DNA of 64,000 nucleotides from Brachyspira aalborgi (GTDB lineage Bacteria; Spirochaetota; Brachyspiria; Brachyspirales; Brachyspiraceae): NCBI RefSeq assembly GCF_008016455.1, contig NZ_SAXU01000001.1, positions 1,364,001 to 1,428,000 of the forward strand, read 5' to 3'. Shown piece by piece: positions 54,627 to 63,310 of this stretch (position 1 is its first letter; each line of letters starts with the position of its first letter). The notes under the pieces were generated by a model. It saw only the letters and a program-made list of their open reading frames with translations, ran no database searches and was not told where the DNA came from. The position numbers and the translations under genes were made by a program.

Positions 54627-56195
54627 ATGGAAAAAAATTATAAAGTAATAGCAAGAAAATATCGCCCTCAAACTTTTGAGGAGGTTATTGGACAAGAACA
54701 TATAACAAAAACAATTTCAAAAAGCATAGCTCAAAAAAAAATAGCGCATGCTTATTTATTTTCAGGTCCGCATGGAGTAGGCAAAACTTCTCTTGCAAGA
54801 ATAATTGCAAAGGCTTTAAATTGCGTTAATGGTCCTACAGATAAACCTTGCGGAGTATGTCCTTCATGTTCGCAAATAGAAAATGGAAATCCTCTCGATG
54901 TTATTGAAATTGACGGCGCAAGCAATAGAGGAATTGAAAATATAAGGACGATAATTGAAAATGTGAGAATATCACCAGTTTCTGGAAAATATAAAATATA
55001 TATTATTGACGAAGTTCATCAAATAACCAACGAAGCTTTTAACGCTTTATTAAAAACTTTAGAAGAGCCTCCGTCTCATGTGGTTTTTATATTAGCGACA
55101 ACCGAAGCCGAAAGAGTTTTACCGACTATAAGAAGTCGATGTCAACAATATACTTTTAAGTCTTTGGGAATAAACGATTTAGAAAAAATTCTTAAAGTAA
55201 TACTCGATAAAGAAAATATAGCTTATGAAGACGAAGCGATTTTTTTAATTTCAAAACAGGCTAGAGGTTCGGTTAGAGATAGCGAAACTATTTTAGAAAA
55301 AATGATTGCCTATACAACGGATAAAAAACTTATAAGCGCGTCAGATGTAATTGCGGTTATAGGCGGAAATAATTTTAGTTTTGTTAAAGAGTTTTTCGAT
55401 ATTATGATTTCGGGAGATAAAAAAAATTATTTTCTATTTATAAAAAAATTATTTGAAGAAACGGTTGATGCAAGAACTTTTATAAATAATTTAATCGAAT
55501 ATATGCGAATCGTCCTTATGATTAAAAGCGGAATTAACGATATAAAACTTCTTGAAATAACGGAAAACGAAAGAGACGATTTGAAAATTTTTGCAAATCA
55601 TTATAGCGACAATGAAATTGAAAAAATACTTGATTATATACTTTCTATTGAAGAGAGAATAAGAAACGCTGCAAATCCAAAAACAATATTTGAAATGCGC
55701 GGAATTATGCTTTTGAATACGGATAATTTAATAAGCCCGCTTGATATAGTTTCCTCTTCAAATATTTCAATAAGCGAAGATAATAATATTAATTTTGAAA
55801 ATATTAACGAAGAGAGAAATTTAAATAATTTTAATAATAGAATTGAAAATAAAACTCAATACGATTCTGCATTAAATCCAGACGACAAAAGAAGAATATT
55901 CTATAATAAAATACTTTCTTATATTGAAAGAGAAAGCCCAAGCATATATTCTCTACTCTCTCAAGGAAATCCTATTGAAAGTAGAGGAGCTACTTTAATA
56001 GTTTCGCTTCCAGATACTATATACGAGACGATTCAATCGGATAAAAGAATTCCCAATTTAATAGCGAATGCAATTCCAAAATTTACAAAAAATAAAGAAG
56101 TGGCGATTCAATTTCAAAAATCTTTAGAAGGCGATATAACGGATAAACTTAAAAATAGATTGCAAGCGACTCCCGTAGATTCTGAAAATTTATAA
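54627..56195 (+). CDS. dnaX: DNA polymerase III, gamma/tau subunit
   Basis: The clamp-loader ATPase of the replisome. The 522 residues hold Walker A GPHGVGKTS (47-55), a zinc-binding set with the pattern C-x8-C-x2-C-x2-C (CVNGPTDKPCGVCPSC), Walker B IIDEVHQI, sensor 1 FILATTEAERVLPTIRSRC, and the lid and collar domains. The C-terminal tau region is short (about 150 residues, low complexity then a folded end), so it may make gamma and tau forms or only one. RBS is weak. An ankyrin-repeat gene follows after 17 bases. Confidence 0.95.
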   Translation: MEKNYKVIARKYRPQTFEEVIGQEHITKTISKSIAQKKIAHAYLFSGPHGVGKTSLARIIAKALNCVNGPTDKPCGVCPSCSQIENGNPLDVIEIDGASNRGIENIRTIIENVRISPVSGKYKIYIIDEVHQITNEAFNALLKTLEEPPSHVVFILATTEAERVLPTIRSRCQQYTFKSLGINDLEKILKVILDKENIAYEDEAIFLISKQARGSVRDSETILEKMIAYTTDKKLISASDVIAVIGGNNFSFVKEFFDIMISGDKKNYFLFIKKLFEETVDARTFINNLIEYMRIVLMIKSGINDIKLLEITENERDDLKIFANHYSDNEIEKILDYILSIEERIRNAANPKTIFEMRGIMLLNTDNLISPLDIVSSSNISISEDNNINFENINEERNLNNFNNRIENKTQYDSALNPDDKRRIFYNKILSYIERESPSIYSLLSQGNPIESRGATLIVSLPDTIYETIQSDKRIPNLIANAIPKFTKNKEVAIQFQKSLEGDITDKLKNRLQATPVDSENL

Positions 56196-56212
56196 TTAAG
56201 GAATTAATATTT

Positions 56213-57115
56213 ATGCGGTTTAATAGATATAATCTAATCGAAGCTGTGAAAAATAACGATATTAATAAAATCAATTCTATATTAAAAAGCGGAAAGGCGG
56301 ATATTAACTCTAAAGATAAATATTGTGAAACTGCTTTAATGATAGCTTCATGCAAAGGAAATTTAGAAATAGTTAAACTTCTTGTTGATAATGGAGCGGA
56401 CGTTAATATTAAAAGCGACATTGGAAATACCGCTTTAATGTTCGCTTCGGAATATGGGCAATTAGATATAGTTAAATATTTAGTGGAAAAAGGAGCGGAT
56501 ATTAATATTAAAGATGATGATGGAGAAAGCGCTTTAATACATGCATTAGAAGATTCAACAAAAAAAGAAAAATCTTTAGAAATAGTCCAATATTTAATAG
56601 ATAATGGAGCGGATATTAATACTACAAATAATTATTATGGTAAAACCGCATTAATGATAGCTTCAAGCGAAGGGCATTTAGAAATGGTTAAACTATTAGT
56701 AGAAAATGGAGCGGATGTTAAAGCCAAAGATAAAGATAAGGATGGCTGGACTGCTTTAATGTGGGCTTCATGCAAAGGAGATTTAGAAATAGTCAAATTT
56801 TTAGTAGAGAGCGGAGCGGATGTTAATGCTAAAGATAAAGAGGGTTGGAGCGTCTTGATGGAGGCTTCATACGAAGGACATTTAAAAGTAATAAAATATT
56901 TGATAGAGAACGGAAAGGTTAATGTTAACTCTAAAGATGATAATGGTTGGACTGCTTTAATGAGAGCTTCATGGAGGGGTTATTCGGAAATAGTTAAACA
57001 TTTAGTTAAAAATGGAGCGGATATTAATATTAAAAACAATAATGGAAAAACCGCTTTAGATTTAGCGGATAGTGAAGAGATAAAAGAAATATTGAGAAAA
57101 ACGGGAGCTAAATAA
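56213..57115 (+). CDS. Ankyrin-repeat protein, cytoplasmic
   Basis: A 300-residue protein made almost entirely of ankyrin repeats (about eight units of 33-36 residues). Each has the TALMxASxxGxLEIVKxLVxNGADVNxKD pattern, for example ETALMIASCKGNLEIVKLLV and GWTALMWASCKGDLEIVKFLV. No signal peptide or membrane segment is present. Ankyrin proteins bind other proteins; the target is unknown. It starts 17 bases after dnaX. The DNA of the repeats is similar between units and with the next gene, so recombination within the array is possible. Confidence 0.93.
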   Translation: MRFNRYNLIEAVKNNDINKINSILKSGKADINSKDKYCETALMIASCKGNLEIVKLLVDNGADVNIKSDIGNTALMFASEYGQLDIVKYLVEKGADINIKDDDGESALIHALEDSTKKEKSLEIVQYLIDNGADINTTNNYYGKTALMIASSEGHLEMVKLLVENGADVKAKDKDKDGWTALMWASCKGDLEIVKFLVESGADVNAKDKEGWSVLMEASYEGHLKVIKYLIENGKVNVNSKDDNGWTALMRASWRGYSEIVKHLVKNGADINIKNNNGKTALDLADSEEIKEILRKTGAK

Positions 57116-57209
57116 TAATTTAATCTTTTATAAGAATTTGTTTTAATTTATAATTAAACATATAATATTTTTATATTCAATTTTAATCTTAAAAATTAGG
57201 AGATAAAAA

Positions 57210-57755
57210 ATGACAATTCTAAAAACAATAATTCTAATTACTATTATAATTTTAGCAGCAATAACATGTTCTGCAAATTCAAAAAAAGAAACATTCAAAA
57301 TAGAAGAAAACGGTAACGAATATATAATAAGCGCTGACAATATTAACGATGAATTTATTAAAGTGGAAATAACTGATGAGATATATGAATTCACGCCTTT
57401 AATGTTTGCCTCATATTCTGGCAACTATGAATTGGCTACATTTTCAATAAGAAATGGAGCCGATGTTAACGCCGAAGACAGTTTTGGATTTACTATTTTA
57501 ATGTGGGCTTCAAGCGGAGGAAATTTAGAAATGGTTAAACTATTAGTAGAGAATGGAGCCGACATTGACGCAAAAGATTATGAAGGTTGTAGTTCTTTAA
57601 TGTGGGCTTCACTTGAAGGGCATCTAGAAATAGTTAAATATTTAGTTAAAAATGGGGCGGATATTAATATTAAAAATGAAGATGGCAATACGGCTTTAGA
57701 TTGGGCAGCTACTGAAGAAATAAAAGAAGTATTAAGGAAAGCGGGATACAAATAA
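57210..57755 (+). CDS. Ankyrin-repeat lipoprotein
   Basis: A 181-residue exported relative of the previous gene. The signal peptide (MTILKTIILITIIILAAITC) ends in the lipobox LAAITC, making Cys20 the probable lipid anchor. A short linker and about four ankyrin units follow (TPLMFASYSGNYELATFSIR, TILMWASSGGNLEMVKLLVE, SSLMWASLEGHLEIVKYLVK). Their C-terminal end, NTALDWAATEEIKEVLRKAG, mirrors the end of the neighbour. The pair looks like a duplication sent to two cell compartments. Confidence 0.9.
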   Translation: MTILKTIILITIIILAAITCSANSKKETFKIEENGNEYIISADNINDEFIKVEITDEIYEFTPLMFASYSGNYELATFSIRNGADVNAEDSFGFTILMWASSGGNLEMVKLLVENGADIDAKDYEGCSSLMWASLEGHLEIVKYLVKNGADINIKNEDGNTALDWAATEEIKEVLRKAGYK

Positions 57756-57771
57756 AATTTTATTAATTTGG

Positions 57772-57800
57772 ATTGCCACGCCAACAAGTTGGCTTGCAAT
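57772..57800. repeat. REP-like imperfect palindrome
   Basis: ATTGCCACGCCAAC and GTTGGCTTGCAAT form a 14/13-base hairpin with a 2-base loop between the convergent ankyrin and DUF167 genes. It is markedly GC-richer than its surroundings and ends in TTGCAATGAC, which recurs inverted as GTCATTGCAA at 32600-32609. It may be one copy of a dispersed intergenic element and may also stop transcription. Confidence 0.5.
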
Positions 57801-57810
57801 GACGAAAGTT

Positions 57811-58071
57811 TTATAAAGTATTTTTAAAATATTCTTCCAAAATATTATCTTCAATATTTATAGAAATTATTTTTTTACTGCTCTTTTCTCCTCTTATTAT
57901 TTCAATATCTTTTTTCTTTAAATTAAGTTCTTTAGATAAAAATTCTATTATCGATTTATTCGCTTTGCCGTCAATAGCTTTTGCCATTATGCGAATATAA
58001 TAATTTCCATTTTCTTTTTTGAAGCTGTTTGATTTTGCTCCAGCGGTTATTTTTATTTCTAAATTAATCAT
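57811..58071 (-). CDS. DUF167 (YggU) family protein
   Basis: An 86-residue protein with the family's KITAGAKSNSFKKENGNYYIRIMAKAIDGKANKSIIEFLSKEL pattern; its cores are YYIRIMAKAIDGKAN and IIRGEKSSKKIISI. YggU-type proteins are small and widely conserved, with unclear function. The start codon overlaps no other gene, and the gene converges with the ankyrin lipoprotein. Confidence 0.9.
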   Translation of the reverse strand: MINLEIKITAGAKSNSFKKENGNYYIRIMAKAIDGKANKSIIEFLSKELNLKKKDIEIIRGEKSSKKIISINIEDNILEEYFKNTL

Positions 58072-58174
58072 TTGTTTTTATATCGTAAATAAATGAAATA
58101 TATTAAATAAAAAACTATTTTGACATAATAATAATATTTTGATATAATAATTTTTATAAAAATCAGAGGTTTAT

Positions 58175-58345
58175 ATGAATAAAAAATTTTTTGCTTATAT
58201 AGAATACGATAAAGAAAGCGAAGTATATGTAGGTTATATTCCTTCAGTAAACGGAGCGCATACTCAAGCCGATACATTAGAAGAACTTAACGAAAAATTA
58301 AAAGAAGTTTTAGATTTATGCCTTGAAGAAATTAACTTTTATTAA
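58175..58345 (+). CDS. HicB-like antitoxin domain protein, solitary
   Basis: A 56-residue frame with an AGAGG ribosome site reads FFAYIEYDKESEVYVGYIP, SVNGAHTQADTLEELNEKL and KEVLDLCLEEINFY. This is the HicB-like fold's G-x-P...G-x-x-T-x-x-D-T-x-E-E-L pattern. HicB antitoxins usually have a helix-turn-helix or ribbon tail and a HicA partner; neither is present here. Coding-like sequence in another frame (LRKILNEIQLDIEEYNDLI) follows the stop, so a frameshift may have shortened it. Confidence 0.6.
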   Translation: MNKKFFAYIEYDKESEVYVGYIPSVNGAHTQADTLEELNEKLKEVLDLCLEEINFY

Positions 58346-58468
58346 GAAAAATATTAAATGAAATTCAATTAGACATAGAAGAATATAACGATTTAATAAA
58401 AAAGTTATAAATAAAAAAACATTCTCAAAATTATTTTTTATAAAATATATATGCTTTTTCTTTATTAT

Positions 58469-58511
58469 AAAACCGCTTTCAAAATCTCAAATCGATTAAT
58501 CAAGCAGTTTT
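58469..58511. terminator. Weak inverted repeat, possible terminator
   Basis: AAAACCGCTT (58469-58478) and AAGCAGTTTT (58502-58511) pair with one mismatch across a 23-base loop. It lies between the HicB-like gene and the convergent hypothetical gene. Confidence 0.35.
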
Positions 58512-58521
58512 ATTTTTAATT

Positions 58522-59166
58522 TTATTCTCCATTCGTAATAAACGGATTACTAGTTATATTTTTATTATCTTCGTTATTTTCATTTGCAGAATTATCTTCA
58601 GACGAAATATTTTCTTCTTTATATTTATCCATAACAAATTTTATAAAATGTTTTATAATAAACAAATTATACGGTTCGATATTTTCTCTACATTCAATTT
58701 TTTCTATAATATTGTCCGTATTCGCTTCGTATTGTTGATAATTATTTTCGTATTCTTTCGTTTTATCCAATTCTTCATTTAATATTTTTTCTTTAAAAAG
58801 TATTTCTTTTATTTCAAGAATAAATTTATTTTCATTATCTTTATCTTCATTATCAAACGCAAATAATTCTTTGTAATTTATTCCTATGTATGAATTTTCC
58901 TTATCTATCGTTATTTTAGCCGTATCGTTATCTCCAGAGTATGAAAAACAAAAATAATTTTCAATATCTAAAATAATATTATTGTCTTTAAAATATCTTT
59001 TTTCAATTTTTTTTGAAACCAACCCTATTTTTATTAAAGTATTGGTTAAAATATTTTCGTCTATTTTTTCTTTTAAAAATATTGATGTAGATGGCTTTAA
59101 TAACTTTTCTAAATCTAAATCTTTAAATGCGTCTACTATAAAATCAAAAAATCCCATTTTAATCAT
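58522..59166 (-). CDS. Hypothetical acidic protein downstream of the dynamin genes
   Basis: A 214-residue soluble protein (MIKMGFFDFIVDAFKDLDLE at the start, AAGGAG site 7 bases before the ATG). The C-terminal 30 residues are disordered and rich in Asn, Glu and Asp. No family is recognised. It is the last gene of the minus-strand run that includes the dynamin-like GTPases and may belong to the same system. Confidence 0.7.
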   Translation of the reverse strand: MIKMGFFDFIVDAFKDLDLEKLLKPSTSIFLKEKIDENILTNTLIKIGLVSKKIEKRYFKDNNIILDIENYFCFSYSGDNDTAKITIDKENSYIGINYKELFAFDNEDKDNENKFILEIKEILFKEKILNEELDKTKEYENNYQQYEANTDNIIEKIECRENIEPYNLFIIKHFIKFVMDKYKEENISSEDNSANENNEDNKNITSNPFITNGE

Positions 59167-59336
59167 TTTATTTCTCCTTAATTTTTAATTTTCTTTTTTA
59201 ATTTTAATTTTTGATTTTTAAAGTAATTCTTAAAAGTTATGTTGGATATAAAGAATATACTCTAAAAAAGATTATATTAATCATTTTGCCTACCTATAGA
59301 TTATTTTTATTTATTATTTTATTTATAGCCGAAGAT

Positions 59337-59557
59337 TTAATATATTATTGGCAAAACGCTAATATCTTTACTTTTACATTTCGGACATTTTACGCCTCTT
59401 ACCTTCGATATATTTGCATGCGCCTTTTTCCTTTGAGTATATCAAAAATTTTGAGCGCCTCAAAAATATCTAAAACTCCCGCATCCCACTTTTCTTCAAA
59501 AATATTACTGCAGGAATTACATGTATATTTCGTAGGTCATTGAACTACATTACTCAT
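59337..59557 (-). pseudogene. Broken small zinc-ribbon protein
   Basis: From ATG 59555-59557 (AAGGAG site upstream) the frame reads MSNVVQ, an in-frame TGA, then PTKYTCNSCSNIFEEKW and on through DIFEALKIFDILKGK. A frameshift near 59400 leads to VKCPKCKSKDISVLPIIY and TAA at 59337. The two CxxC pairs would bind zinc in a protein of about 70 residues. The early TGA and the frameshift both break it. It sits between the hypothetical acidic protein and the first dynamin gene. Beyond it (59167-59336) is AT-rich sequence with no gene. Confidence 0.55.
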
Positions 59558-59572
59558 TTTTATACTCCTTAA

Positions 59573-61783
59573 TTAAATATTATTCTTTGTCTCCTCAATT
59601 CCCAAAACTGCTTGTTTATATAATTCTTCATATTCTTTTTTATTTTCAAGCTGTTTTTTAAGCTCTTCCGCATCGCTTTCTATCGAGCTTGAAATATCGC
59701 TTATAAGATTATTCTCTTGTTCGTCCAATTTTTTAATTATTTCATCAGTTTGTCTTGTTAAATCTTCTTTTATATTTCCTAATATCTCTGGAATAATTTT
59801 AGTAGAAATTAAATTCTTCATTTCTTCAAGAGGAATTTTTTCTTTATTATAAACTTCTTTTAAGATAAAATTTGTATAATCCGTTTTTAATTCCACTGGC
59901 GAATATGACATATCTCGCAACACTCTATTTAATGGCGAAATAATATTCTCAACATCAAAATCATTTTCGCCTAATTTTTTAGAAAGCGCATTTTTAATTT
60001 CATCAGATAATTTACTGCTAAAATAATCTATATTAAAAATGTTTTTACAAGTCTCGTTTAATTCTTTTTGACAATTTCTTATTGTTTCTCTTATTTTATC
60101 TATAATATCATGAATATAAATTAAATCAATTTTTTTATATCCCCAATTCTTACCAAATAAATCTCCAAAAAATCGGGCTATTCCGTCAAATCTTTTATCT
60201 CCTCCTATTCTGTCTGTATGACTTTGATATTTGTTTGCTTTAATTTGCTCTATCATATATTCAAAATTCATTTTTAAACCGTTAAATTCATTCCTCACAT
60301 TTTGATTTTTTACTTCATTAAAACAATTTTTTATATTATTTCCTAATTTTTTTAAAGTATCGTTTATATTTTCAAGTTTATTCTCTATAGATTTAATATC
60401 TTCATTTTCCAATTCTTTTTGTTTTCGCTTTACTTCTTCGTATAATTCGTCTATATATTTTGTTAATTTATCAATAAAACCGTAGTATATATCGTTTAAA
60501 CGCTCTTTTAATATATTGTCTTTTTTATATATTATTTCTGGTATAATTGTAGAATTAAATATTTCTATTCCGCTTAATTCTTTAAATTTTTCAGCATCGT
60601 CTAAAAAACGAGGAAACGCTCTTATAATATTATTTTTTATATGTTCTTCATTTTTTGATAAATTGCCGTAATGTTTATAAATATCATAGCAGGCGGAACT
60701 TATATAAATAGGCGGAAAAGCTTTTTCAAATATTTCTTTTATATATTCTCTTTCAATATCTTTTTTTATTTTATCTTTAAATTCGTTATTTAATTTAAAC
60801 TTAATTCCTTCTTGAGCGACTTTTATATCTCCGTTATATTTTTGGCTATCGGCGTTTAAACACAGGTCAAATTTGCTTCCTATAATTTTAACCTCTTTTA
60901 TTCCCTCTTTAGGAAGTTGTTCTGAAAATAAACTTATATCTTGCGAATCTAAAAACTGATTTGCATAGCTTAATAAAAATACTACATCGCATTTCCCCAA
61001 AAAATTTCTTGTAAGTTGTCCTCTGCTTAAAACAGGGTCGTTTAATCCTGGCGTGTCAACTATATCAAAATCTTTTATCGCTTCTATATTTAAAAATATT
61101 TCAATATATTTAACTATAGGCATATATTTTCCGTTTACGCCGACATAATCTTCAAGTCTATTTTTAAGAGCGTCTATAGAATCAATTCCTTCCAAAACTT
61201 CAAAATTATCGCCATCTTCAGAGTTTGACAATTTATTTCTTAACTCGCCTTCGTTTTTCTTAAAATTCTCAAAAATTTCATAAAACGATTTAACGCTGTC
61301 GCTTAATTCTACCATTCCTAATAATTGAGCGTCCATTGATTTTATTTCAGGTTTTCCCTTTTTTCTACGCTCTTCATTTTCTAATTTTTCTTTTTCCCTT
61401 TTATTTTCTATCGCTCTTTCGCATTCTTTAGCTCCATTTTCTATAGTTTCAAAGTCGCTTTTGCTAAAAAAATGAACTTTTGCCGAAATATTTTCAGAAT
61501 ATCTTATTTTTGTAAGCGCCGCAGTCATTGGAGTAGCGGCTTTTGGCAAAATATCCGAACTATTAAAAAATAAAGCGTTCAAAAAAGACGATTTCCCCGC
61601 TTTAACCTGTCCGACAATTCCTATTGTTAGAATTTTATCTTCGCTTTCAAGTCTTTTATAATTTTCTAAATAATTATTAAAGCTGTTTTCAATATCGCCC
61701 AATATTACTTTATCTAAAAGCTCGACATAATTTGAATTTTTTAATTTGTTTATTAATTCTTCAATTTTTTTATTATTTTCCAT
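59573..61783 (-). CDS. Dynamin-like GTPase
   Basis: A 736-residue large GTPase. G1 is GQVKAGKS (58-65), G2 is the threonine in ATPMTAAL (about 83-90), G3 is DTPG (243-246) and G4 SKFD (303-306). An insertion of charged helices lies between G2 and G3 (about 100-215). The remainder is helical (about 400-736) with many Lys/Glu, like the stalk of bacterial dynamin-like proteins; no strong membrane segment is seen. It follows the next GTPase in the operon with a 15-base gap. Such paired bacterial dynamins act on membranes and some are phage-defence components; the role here is not known. Confidence 0.9.
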   Translation of the reverse strand: MENNKKIEELINKLKNSNYVELLDKVILGDIENSFNNYLENYKRLESEDKILTIGIVGQVKAGKSSFLNALFFNSSDILPKAATPMTAALTKIRYSENISAKVHFFSKSDFETIENGAKECERAIENKREKEKLENEERRKKGKPEIKSMDAQLLGMVELSDSVKSFYEIFENFKKNEGELRNKLSNSEDGDNFEVLEGIDSIDALKNRLEDYVGVNGKYMPIVKYIEIFLNIEAIKDFDIVDTPGLNDPVLSRGQLTRNFLGKCDVVFLLSYANQFLDSQDISLFSEQLPKEGIKEVKIIGSKFDLCLNADSQKYNGDIKVAQEGIKFKLNNEFKDKIKKDIEREYIKEIFEKAFPPIYISSACYDIYKHYGNLSKNEEHIKNNIIRAFPRFLDDAEKFKELSGIEIFNSTIIPEIIYKKDNILKERLNDIYYGFIDKLTKYIDELYEEVKRKQKELENEDIKSIENKLENINDTLKKLGNNIKNCFNEVKNQNVRNEFNGLKMNFEYMIEQIKANKYQSHTDRIGGDKRFDGIARFFGDLFGKNWGYKKIDLIYIHDIIDKIRETIRNCQKELNETCKNIFNIDYFSSKLSDEIKNALSKKLGENDFDVENIISPLNRVLRDMSYSPVELKTDYTNFILKEVYNKEKIPLEEMKNLISTKIIPEILGNIKEDLTRQTDEIIKKLDEQENNLISDISSSIESDAEELKKQLENKKEYEELYKQAVLGIEETKNNI

Positions 61784-61798
61784 TTATTTAATTCTCCT

Positions 61799-63310
61799 TT
61801 ATTTTGATAAATTTCTTATATGTTTATTATATTCTTCTCTCTTTCTATTGTATAAAGATTCGCCTAACAAATCTAAACATTTATTTTTGGAATTTTCTAA
61901 CTCTATTATAAAGTTTTTTATATTATCTCTACTATTTTTTACTTTATTTACAGCATTACTAATTGATATATTACTATATTCAGTTTTTATATTATCAAAA
62001 GCGGACTTAATTTTAACCACATTTAAGGCTTCAGTATAAGTAGCCAAGTCTTCGTCCATATCTTCATAATATTTTTGAAATTCGTTAAAGATTTTATTTA
62101 AATCTTCCAAGTAATTTCTTTCTATGCTGTTATTTTCGCTTTCAAAGAAATTAAATAATTTACTCTCGCCTTCTTTATAGTCTTCGGGATATTTTGAGGA
62201 ATAAACTACTATATCTTTATAATCTATCCCTCTGCTGTCGAGTTGTATTTTGCTTTCTTCGAGGATTCTATCTATATCTTCTTCGATTTTAGTATCAGCC
62301 TTATTGAAAACTATTAAAATATCTTTTCCGTTTAATTCTTCTTTTTCAAGAAAATCTAAATCGTTTAATCTTATAGTGCCGTTTTCCATACTCACAACCC
62401 AAATAATATTATCAGCTTGAGCGATACCTTTCATAGCTATATTACTGTCGTCTTCCGTAGCGTCTTGCCCTTGCCCCGTATAGCCCGGCGTATCAAGTAA
62501 AGCTATATTTTCATATTTTAATTTTTGAGTATGAAGCGAAACATATTCAACCATATTATGAACATCTTTATCATATTCTTTGGTAAATGTATGCGTGACA
62601 AAATCATTGTATTCTTTATAGAATTCTTTTTCAATTTTGCTTTGCGCTCCGAAGCAGTTTCTTATATATAATCCTTCTTCTTCGTCATATATAACAAAAG
62701 TGTTTATTGCCGTAGTCCTCGCTATATCCGTTGGTAATATATCTTCTTCTAAAAAAGAATTAATCATACTCGTTTTACCCGAACTAAACTGCCCGCATAA
62801 AGCGATTATATTTTTATGATAGAATAACGGAAAATTAATCGCATCTTCGATTTTTTCCAAAAGCTCGTCAAAATTTTTAAATAATTTTCCGCTCGGCAAA
62901 TCATATTCTATGCATTTATTAATCAAATCGTTATAAACTATTCGCATTTTATCAAACGCTTCGGTTTGCTCGTTTTTTTCGGCTCTGTCGGATAATATAT
63001 CCAAAACTTTTTTATGTTTATCTATAGCTTTTTTATGATTATTTATAGTCTCTTCTTTTTCTTCAAGTTTAATATTAGTTTCTTCCAACTCCGTTTTAAC
63101 TTTATTATAATCGCTTTCTTTTTCAGAAAGTTCGTTTTTATATTTAGTTAATTCAGAGTTTATATTTTTAATGTTCTCTTCTTTATCAAAAATATTTTTA
63201 TTTAAATTATTTATTTTATTTTTATATTTGCCAATATTAATTATTAATATTAGCGCCATTATAAAAATTAACGCTATTGAAATTATAATTAATATATTTT
63301 CATTTATCAT
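61799..63310 (-). CDS. Membrane-anchored dynamin-like GTPase
   Basis: A 503-residue GTPase with an N-terminal membrane helix (about 5-25), a long coiled coil (30-115), then the G domain. G1 is GQFSSGKT (173-180), switch region ILPTDIARTTAIN gives G2 Thr, G3 is DTPG (273-276) and G4 NKAD (336-339). The C-terminal part is short and helical. Its start overlaps the end of the upstream gene by 4 bases (ATGA at 63307-63310), so translation is coupled. It is likely one of three co-working proteins. Confidence 0.9.
   Translation of the reverse strand: MINENILIIISIALIFIMALILIINIGKYKNKINNLNKNIFDKEENIKNINSELTKYKNELSEKESDYNKVKTELEETNIKLEEKEETINNHKKAIDKHKKVLDILSDRAEKNEQTEAFDKMRIVYNDLINKCIEYDLPSGKLFKNFDELLEKIEDAINFPLFYHKNIIALCGQFSSGKTSMINSFLEEDILPTDIARTTAINTFVIYDEEEGLYIRNCFGAQSKIEKEFYKEYNDFVTHTFTKEYDKDVHNMVEYVSLHTQKLKYENIALLDTPGYTGQGQDATEDDSNIAMKGIAQADNIIWVVSMENGTIRLNDLDFLEKEELNGKDILIVFNKADTKIEEDIDRILEESKIQLDSRGIDYKDIVVYSSKYPEDYKEGESKLFNFFESENNSIERNYLEDLNKIFNEFQKYYEDMDEDLATYTEALNVVKIKSAFDNIKTEYSNISISNAVNKVKNSRDNIKNFIIELENSKNKCLDLLGESLYNRKREEYNKHIRNLSK

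Noticed and set aside
56213-57115. Repeated DNA in the ankyrin gene as a mobile or tandem repeat element
   Set aside because: The periodicity of about 99 bases corresponds to ankyrin units in one open frame.
59211-59543. Plus-strand ORF of 110 codons
   Set aside because: It overlaps the broken zinc-ribbon gene read on the other strand and has no recognisable domain.
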